Shown one piece after another: positions 6,086 to 9,756 of a DNA stretch of 9,756 bases (position 1 is its first letter; the number at the start of each line of letters is the position of its first letter). The notes beneath the pieces were generated by a model. It was not told the origin of the DNA and made no database searches. It saw only the letters and a program-made list of their open reading frames with translations. The translations under genes were made by a program, and so were the position numbers. Source of the DNA: a bacterium (GTDB lineage: Bacteria > Spirochaetota > UBA4802 > UBA5550); the NCBI GenBank assembly GCA_024224995.1, contig JAAENB010000041.1, positions 1 to 9,756 on the forward strand. Reading direction: 5' to 3'.

Positions 6086-6480
6086 TCATTCCTCCGATTT
6101 TAAAAAAAATAATTAATTTTGCAGCAGCCGGTTCCTGAACAGCCAATTTTTCGAATAAACACCCTTTTTTAGAGCTTTACAATTAGATCAAGCCTCTATT
6201 TAAAGCGGATTCTTCTAAAATTGATTAACAAAAAATCGGTTGAGCTAGTGCTTTCCGGTTTATATCCCGGTTTCAGCGTGGGCTACATAAACCATATTTT
6301 TGCAGATTTTTTATAAACATGGTTTGTATTTTTCATAATATACTAAAAAAAGTGAGTAGCGTCAACATTGTTGGAATAGATGTTATATTTTATAGGATAA
6401 ACAACGATTTTTTTGTGATTTTTTTTATTGTCGGGGATCTTGCATGAATTTTCTTTACGGATTTTAAATTTTGCACATAA
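6086..6480. other. Leader and upstream region of lipoprotein 5, non-coding
   Basis: No credible gene is seen on either strand. It contains the minus-strand promoter at 6337-6365, so the transcript would carry a leader of about 245 bases before the start at 6085. A short AAACCAT/ATGGTTT inverted repeat lies just downstream of that promoter (about 6287-6327). The rest is AT-rich. A long leader also precedes the first gene of the + strand array. Confidence 0.5.
6337..6365 (-). promoter_or_regulatory. Sigma70-type promoter for lipoprotein 5
   Basis: On the minus strand TTGACG (6365-6360) is followed by exactly 17 bases and TATATT (6342-6337). The predicted start is near 6330. It lies downstream of the porin-like gene's terminator, so lipoprotein 5 is expected to be transcribed on its own. 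Confidence 0.6.
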
Positions 6481-6526
6481 AAAAACCCCTCTGTGAAGAG
6501 GGGTTTTTACCGGTTCTAAGAACCGG
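6481..6526 (-). terminator. Rho-independent terminator of the porin-like gene, plus adjacent hairpin
   Basis: A perfect 12-bp stem, AAAAACCCCTCT (6481-6492) with AGAGGGGTTTTT (6497-6508), has a GTGA loop. Read on the minus strand it ends in a T-run extended by 6479-6480, a textbook intrinsic terminator 55 bases after the stop of the gene ending at 6563. A second perfect 7-bp hairpin, CCGGTTC/GAACCGG (6510-6526), lies between it and the gene. A 6-bp one (6541-6556) follows the stop codon directly. Confidence 0.9.
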
Positions 6527-6562
6527 ATTAGTATATAATTAAAGGATAGTTCCTTTAGTTTA

Positions 6563-7720
6563 TTACTCTGCTGACAAATTCATCTGGAATTTAATACCTG
6601 CATAAATATCAGATCCCTGAGCTACACCAGCATAAGAATCCATATTTGCTATATACATAACACCAGGAATAACATTAAAACCATCCATAACCTGGTAGTC
6701 TACTTGTCCGTAAATACCCAGCTTTGCGTCAGAACTGGTATACATGTCATTACTGGCGCTAACATAAGCAGCTCCGGCAAGAATTTTGATAGGTGACAAC
6801 TTAACCATTACTTCACCAAAACCTTCAATAACAGAAGTATTTTCAAAACCATCTCCGGCAGCATTTCCCATTACTTTATTTGCGGTTGTATCAGGTCCAC
6901 CTGGTAAAACAGTAACCCCCAAAACTCCCATATTACCGGTATTCATTCCATAAGTAGCATTAAAATTAATTGAAATCATTTTTCCCGCATCTATTTTACC
7001 ATGAAGGTAAGCTATCCATGATGTTATGGTTTTTCCATCATAAGCATCAGCGGATTCCAGTTCAGTCATATTAATGGCAAAGCCGGGACCAAAAGAAAGA
7101 AAATCATTCTTGAATTCATATCCGGCGGCAATTTGAGGATACATATTATTTGTGCTGGTTCCTAAAGTAACACTATCAGAAGTAGTATTCGTTGTCTTTG
7201 GTTGTATTAAATCAATATAAGCACCAAAAAGAGTCAATTTTATTTGAGTAACACGATTAGGCCATGATGCACCAAATCCAACTCCGGCATTGTCACCAAT
7301 AGCACAACTTGAATAGTGCTTATATGGAGCTTCCGTTACACCAACCAAGAACTCACCAATACCTAGATCATAAGCGCCATAAATATGTCTTGTTTTTACA
7401 TCATAACCATCTACTGGACCTTTTACAGCTAATTCTACCTGGCCTCTTAATTTACCATATGAACCTTTTGCGCCAAAACGAGCAACAGCAACAAGATTTT
7501 CATGGAAATCGGTTTCACCTTCGGTAGCAGTTGCACTAACAGCTTCTTTTGATTGAATCTGGTACCCGGTCCACAGACGCATTTGCATATAAGGAACAAA
7601 CTTCTTCTCAGCTTTTGCTTCAGGCTCATCCGCAACTGCAGGAGCAGGTTCCTGTGCAAAAGCTGTACCAACAGCTAAAATAGCAATAATTAAAGCCAAA
7701 AAAAGATTTCTCAGTTTCAT
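6563..7720 (-). CDS. Porin-like outer-membrane beta-barrel protein
   Basis: The protein is 385 aa from the ATG at 7720, chosen because GGAGG lies 8 bases upstream and it begins a clean signal peptide (MKLRNLFLALIIAILAVGTA, then FA). The likely cut is AFA|QEP at residue 22. An earlier in-frame codon at 7747 would add nine residues before the signal and is rejected. A short Ala/Pro/Glu/Lys-rich segment (23-40) leads into a body of alternating polar/hydrophobic strands with many Gly, Tyr, Phe and Asn (for example QMRLWTGYQIQ and IYAGIKFQMNL near the end), typical of a porin barrel. There is no C-terminal Phe, since the protein ends NLSAE, so the usual beta-signal is imperfect. Family and solute are not recognised. 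It has its own promoter and terminator. Confidence 0.75.
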   Translation of the reverse strand: MKLRNLFLALIIAILAVGTAFAQEPAPAVADEPEAKAEKKFVPYMQMRLWTGYQIQSKEAVSATATEGETDFHENLVAVARFGAKGSYGKLRGQVELAVKGPVDGYDVKTRHIYGAYDLGIGEFLVGVTEAPYKHYSSCAIGDNAGVGFGASWPNRVTQIKLTLFGAYIDLIQPKTTNTTSDSVTLGTSTNNMYPQIAAGYEFKNDFLSFGPGFAINMTELESADAYDGKTITSWIAYLHGKIDAGKMISINFNATYGMNTGNMGVLGVTVLPGGPDTTANKVMGNAAGDGFENTSVIEGFGEVMVKLSPIKILAGAAYVSASNDMYTSSDAKLGIYGQVDYQVMDGFNVIPGVMYIANMDSYAGVAQGSDIYAGIKFQMNLSAE

Positions 7721-7807
7721 AAAAAAATCCTCCACGATTTTTAACATTTAAACTTTTTAAATTTTTGTATTATATCTAAATAAATGCTATTTAAATTAGA
7801 TTAGGAC

Positions 7808-7837
7808 ATACTATGGCATATTATTTTAAAAAGTCAA
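7808..7837 (-). promoter_or_regulatory. Sigma70-type promoter for the porin-like gene
   Basis: On the minus strand TTGACT (7837-7832) and TAGTAT (7813-7808) are separated by 18 bases. Transcription would start near 7801, giving a leader of about 80 bases. The TTGACTTTTTAAA string is shared with promoter P2 at 731. An additional TATAAT-like string nearer the gene lacks a matching -35 box. Confidence 0.55.
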
Positions 7838-7853
7838 GGAGAATTAAGAAAGG

Positions 7854-7881
7854 GTTCGAGGTTCAAGGTTCGAAGTTCGAG
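7854..7881. repeat. Four tandem 7-bp repeats (GTTCGAG)
   Basis: GTTCGAG, GTTCAAG, GTTCGAA and GTTCGAG follow each other without gaps just upstream of the porin-like gene's promoter. Short heptad arrays of this type occur in intergenic regions of various bacteria. Function is unknown, and length variation by slippage is possible. Confidence 0.75.
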
Positions 7882-8384
7882 GTTTATTATTACGAGTAAT
7901 TGCTCAAAAATAGGGGAAAATATAGGATACAGTATAAAAAAAGGATAAAGGCGGCATTAAAGAGCCCTTGCTGATATTTTATCAGGCTGAGACCAGGCAG
8001 AACCCGGGCTATGGCAGGAGTATCGATAAAATTATTTTGATATTAATCTATTAAACATCAATTTTCACAAAGTTCAACCGATTTAGTGACCCCCACGGAA
8101 GGGGAAACGTCCATAAAACAAGGTCAAAACTCCAAAAAAAATACACTTTATCACAAAAATGTTGATATCCTCAGGTAAACAGGCCTGAGTCTGAGAAAAG
8201 AGCCCTTGCCTGCAGCTATCAGCATATTTTTTTCCAATCCTGATAAAAACATCCCCAATACACTTACACCAAAAGGCAGCACACATTGTGATAAAAATCA
8301 ATAAAACAATCTTTTTTTCTTATAATTATTAAAAAATGCTTGAAATATACGCCTGCATAGTTAACCTGCGTTTAGTTACACCGG
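7882..8384. other. Non-coding gap, no gene recognised
   Basis: No convincing gene is seen. A minus-strand open frame at 8083-8301 would start at TTG without a ribosome binding site and resembles no family I know. The string AAGAGCCCTTGC occurs twice (about 7961 and 8198), hinting at decayed repeat material. I see no RNA gene. This could be a degraded gene region, but nothing in the sequence proves it. Confidence 0.5.
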
Positions 8385-8390
8385 CAAAAA

Positions 8391-8424
8391 GAAAGCCCCA
8401 TCTCCCACAAGAGATGAGGCTTTC
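8391..8424 (-). terminator. Terminator-like hairpin facing left
   Basis: GAAAGCC (8391-8397) pairs with GGCTTTC (8418-8424), and CATCTC (8399-8404) with GAGATG (8411-8416), with one mismatch and a 6-base loop. On the minus strand the stem is followed by CTTTTT (8390-8385 region), as in an intrinsic terminator. No minus-strand gene lies upstream of it, so it may be a relic or belong to an unrecognised small RNA. Confidence 0.4.
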
Positions 8425-8428
8425 CCGG

Positions 8429-8492
8429 GACAATTCTTTCGAAGAGCCCAACTTCAACACCTGTTTAAAAACAGCTCTTCCGGAGAATTGTC
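8429..8492. repeat. Long inverted repeat with 19-bp arms
   Basis: The arms at 8429-8447 and 8474-8492 match except for three internal bases (GACAATTCT..GAAGAGC against GCTCTTC..AGAATTGTC). The 26-base centre has its own small TGTTT/AAACA hairpin. The left arm overlaps the 13-bp string TCCCGGGACAATT, which also occurs at 560-572. It could be a small mobile-element relic or structured RNA; no open frame is inside. Confidence 0.6.
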
Positions 8493-8499
8493 AATTAAA

Positions 8500-8656
8500 A
8501 AATTAAATTCTTTAAGGAGCACTTCGGCTCCGCTCAGTGACCCCACTTCGGATCCGCTTAGTAACCCCACTTCGGCTCCGCTCAGTAACCCCTGGTTATG
8601 GTACAGGGAGGGTCATTGAAAAAAGAATTTTTAATTAAATTAAATTCTTTAAGGAG
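8500..8656. repeat. 20-bp direct repeat including the ribosome binding site, flanking a 117-bp insert
   Basis: AAATTAAATTCTTTAAGGAG occurs at 8500-8519 and again at 8637-8656. The second copy supplies the ribosome binding site of the gene starting at 8665. Between them lie three tandem 24-bp units (8521-8592) and about 45 bp more. The arrangement fits insertion of repeat DNA with duplication of the target, or a local tandem duplication. Confidence 0.7.
8521..8592. repeat. Three tandem 24-bp dispersed repeats
   Basis: The units at 8521-8544, 8545-8568 and 8569-8592 share the consensus ACTTCGGCTCCGCTCAGTAA plus CCCC. Further copies occur at 8915-8938 and 9468-9488 in the same orientation. Inverted, shorter copies lie at 2126-2143 and 3257-3274 inside the lipoprotein intergenic cassettes. 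This is a genome-dispersed intergenic repeat family of unknown role. Confidence 0.85.
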
Positions 8657-8664
8657 GGCATCGT

Positions 8665-8934
8665 ATGCCGCAATCTAAAAAAAACAACCTTCCGGCAGCA
8701 TCACCGGAAACCCGGTCACTGGTGGAAATCGAAGTGGACCTGGCGGAAAGAGAGAGTCTTGAAATACTGCTCAAGGAAATAATATTGAATCTTCCCCTGG
8801 ACAGGTCATCGGCTGAAGAGATTTATCGATCAAACATTCCCGGGGAACAATTTAAACTGAGTCTCGACGGCTTTGAGATGCGGGCGCTCAGGTCGTTTTT
8901 TCAAAAAATACGCCACTTCGGCTCCGCTCAGTAA
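8665..8934 (+). CDS. Small protein of unknown function
   Basis: The protein is 89 aa. A strong AAGGAGG (8651-8657) sits 7 bases before the ATG. I do not recognise a family. The sequence is charged and mainly helical in appearance (VDLAERESLEILLKEIIL at about 24-41), with no signal peptide, membrane segment or cysteine, so it is probably cytoplasmic. The last six codons and the stop (HFGSAQ*) lie entirely within a copy of the dispersed 24-bp repeat. The native C-terminus may therefore have been replaced or truncated by repeat insertion. A strong hairpin follows 15 bases after the stop. The next gene is on the same strand, but the hairpin and a 157-base gap argue against tight coupling. Confidence 0.65.
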   Translation: MPQSKKNNLPAASPETRSLVEIEVDLAERESLEILLKEIILNLPLDRSSAEEIYRSNIPGEQFKLSLDGFEMRALRSFFQKIRHFGSAQ

Positions 8935-8949
8935 CCCCACTTTGGCGAA

Positions 8950-8982
8950 AGCTGGTCCGGTCTCAGAGGGACCGGACCAGCT
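8950..8982 (+). terminator. Strong hairpin after the small gene
   Basis: AGCTGGTCCGGTC (8950-8962) pairs perfectly over 13 bp with 8970-8982 around a 7-base loop. The following sequence on the + strand is AAAAG, so there is no U-tract. On the minus strand TTTTAGC precedes the stem. It may block read-through or protect RNA ends, and is not a classic intrinsic terminator. Confidence 0.5.
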
Positions 8983-9091
8983 AAAAGATTAATTTAAAAA
9001 AATTGATTGATTTATATTTAAAAAGAATTAGCTTTCTTTTTAACAATTATTTATATCTTATAAAAACAGACAAATTTCAGGAGGAAATAAC

Positions 9092-9466
9092 ATGCAATGT
9101 CCAAAATGCAACGCGGAAATGGAAAAAGTAGCCCATGAAAATATAGAAGTAGACCGGTGTACAGGCTGTCACGGCATCTGGTTTGATATGCTTGAGCACG
9201 AAGACCTGAAATCCCTTGATGGTTCGGAAAAAATTGACATTGGAGATGCCGAAGTTGGGGCAAAATACAACAAAATCGCCGATATAAACTGCCCGGTATG
9301 CAGCATAAAAATGATCCCCATGGTAGACAAGGATCAGCCCCACATCTGGTACGAAGCCTGCATTACCTGCGGCGGCGTATACTTTGACGCGGGCGAGTTC
9401 AAAGATTTCAAAGAATCTACAGCCCTTGATTTCTTCAAGGATATAAAAGCCGGAGAACGGGGTTAG
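9092..9466 (+). CDS. Zinc-ribbon protein with two zf-TFIIB-type domains
   Basis: The protein is 124 aa with AGGAGG (9079-9084) upstream. It contains two copies of the pattern CPxC...CxxCxGxxxD. The first is C3-P-K-C6 with C23-T-G-C26-H-G-I-W-F-D. The second is C67-P-V-C70 with C90-I-T-C93-G-G-V-Y-F-D-A-G-E-F. This matches the zf-TFIIB family of small bacterial proteins, each four-Cys set probably holding one zinc ion. Biochemical role of the family is poorly known. There is no signal peptide, so it should be cytoplasmic. A 30-residue acidic linker separates the domains. The gene seems to stand alone, and a copy of the dispersed repeat begins directly after the stop. Family call is confident; function is open. 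Confidence 0.9.
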   Translation: MQCPKCNAEMEKVAHENIEVDRCTGCHGIWFDMLEHEDLKSLDGSEKIDIGDAEVGAKYNKIADINCPVCSIKMIPMVDKDQPHIWYEACITCGGVYFDAGEFKDFKESTALDFFKDIKAGERG

Positions 9467-9756
9467 TCTTCGGCTCCGCTCAGGGACCGGATGGCCGGGG
9501 AAAATAGGTCAGAAACTGTTTTTAAAAATTGGATCGGTCTCAGCATGGGGCTGCCCGGGGTTGAAACCCCGTGAAACAGAGCAGAGCTCCGGGATAAAAT
9601 CTTCGGAAACCAGCTCTATTTAAAAAGAGTTTCTTAAGAGTGCGGACCCTGCGAAGCAGGGAAAATATACGGAAGAAACTGTGGGTATACCGGGGTCTGT
9701 TTTGCGAAGATGCTCCGGGCAAGGGTCTGGTTCTGAGAGACGTTGCAGTGCAACGC
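9467..9756. other. Repeat-rich non-coding end of window
   Basis: This stretch holds a copy of the dispersed CTTCGGCTCCGCTCAG repeat (9468-9488), a CGGGGTT/AACCCCG hairpin (about 9556-9571) next to ACAGAGCAGAGC, a perfect CCCTGC-GAA-GCAGGG hairpin (9647-9661), and a degenerate relative of the first repeat of the window ending in the palindrome CGTTGC/GCAACG (9741-9755). No credible gene is seen; the minus-strand frame at 9540-9722 spans these repeats. Confidence 0.65.

Noticed and set aside
7854..7881. CRISPR-like array or tRNA T-arm (GGTTCGA strings)
   Set aside because: The units are 7 bp with no spacers, and no acceptor stem or anticodon arm can be drawn around them.
8083..8301. Minus-strand open frame of 72 codons
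   Set aside because: It has a TTG start, no ribosome binding site and no recognised family. It lies in a repeat-rich gap, so chance is the simplest explanation.

Overview
The window looks like a piece of a Gram-negative (diderm) chromosome of moderate to low GC. It encodes five lipobox-bearing lipoproteins and a signal-peptide-bearing outer-membrane beta-barrel protein. The spaces between genes are long, AT-rich and full of dispersed palindromic and direct repeats. I cannot name a genus; an environmental or uncultured lineage is likely. There are no rRNA, tRNA, CRISPR, transposase, integrase or reverse-transcriptase genes.

Layout. 1-1063 is repeat-rich non-coding DNA with two good sigma70-type promoters (585-613 and 731-758) and a long leader. 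1064-5061 holds four tandem paralogous genes on the + strand. Each encodes a lipoprotein with a coiled-coil stalk, a phage tail-collar-like domain, and a tail-fibre-tip-like C-terminus in which two HxH motifs flank a divergent loop. The genes are separated by homologous, highly structured intergenic cassettes (1850-2172, 2962-3311, degraded at 4056-4296). A bidirectional terminator (5157-5200) separates them from a fifth lipoprotein on the - strand (5321-6085). This one has the same N-terminal module but a YadA-like beta-roll head, and its own promoter at 6337-6365. Upstream of it on the same strand is a porin-like beta-barrel gene (6563-7720) with its own promoter (7808-7837) and terminator (6481-6508). 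7838-8664 is a repeat-rich gap. It leads into a small unknown gene (8665-8934) whose last codons lie in a dispersed repeat, then a two-domain zinc-ribbon (zf-TFIIB type) protein (9092-9466). The last 290 bases are again repeats, including a relative of the palindromic element at the start of the window.

How it may work together (inference). The central locus looks like a surface-display system: phage long-tail-fibre receptor-binding architecture has been put on a lipid anchor, copied in tandem and diversified at the tip, while the stalk changed length in coiled-coil-compatible steps. The shared N-terminal module (lipobox, Ser/Asp-rich linker, SFS[ED]MY motif, coiled coil) is used with two unrelated heads. 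The near-identical flanks of the copies could support recombination among them. Adhesion, kin recognition or phage/receptor decoy roles are possible; the sequence does not choose between them.
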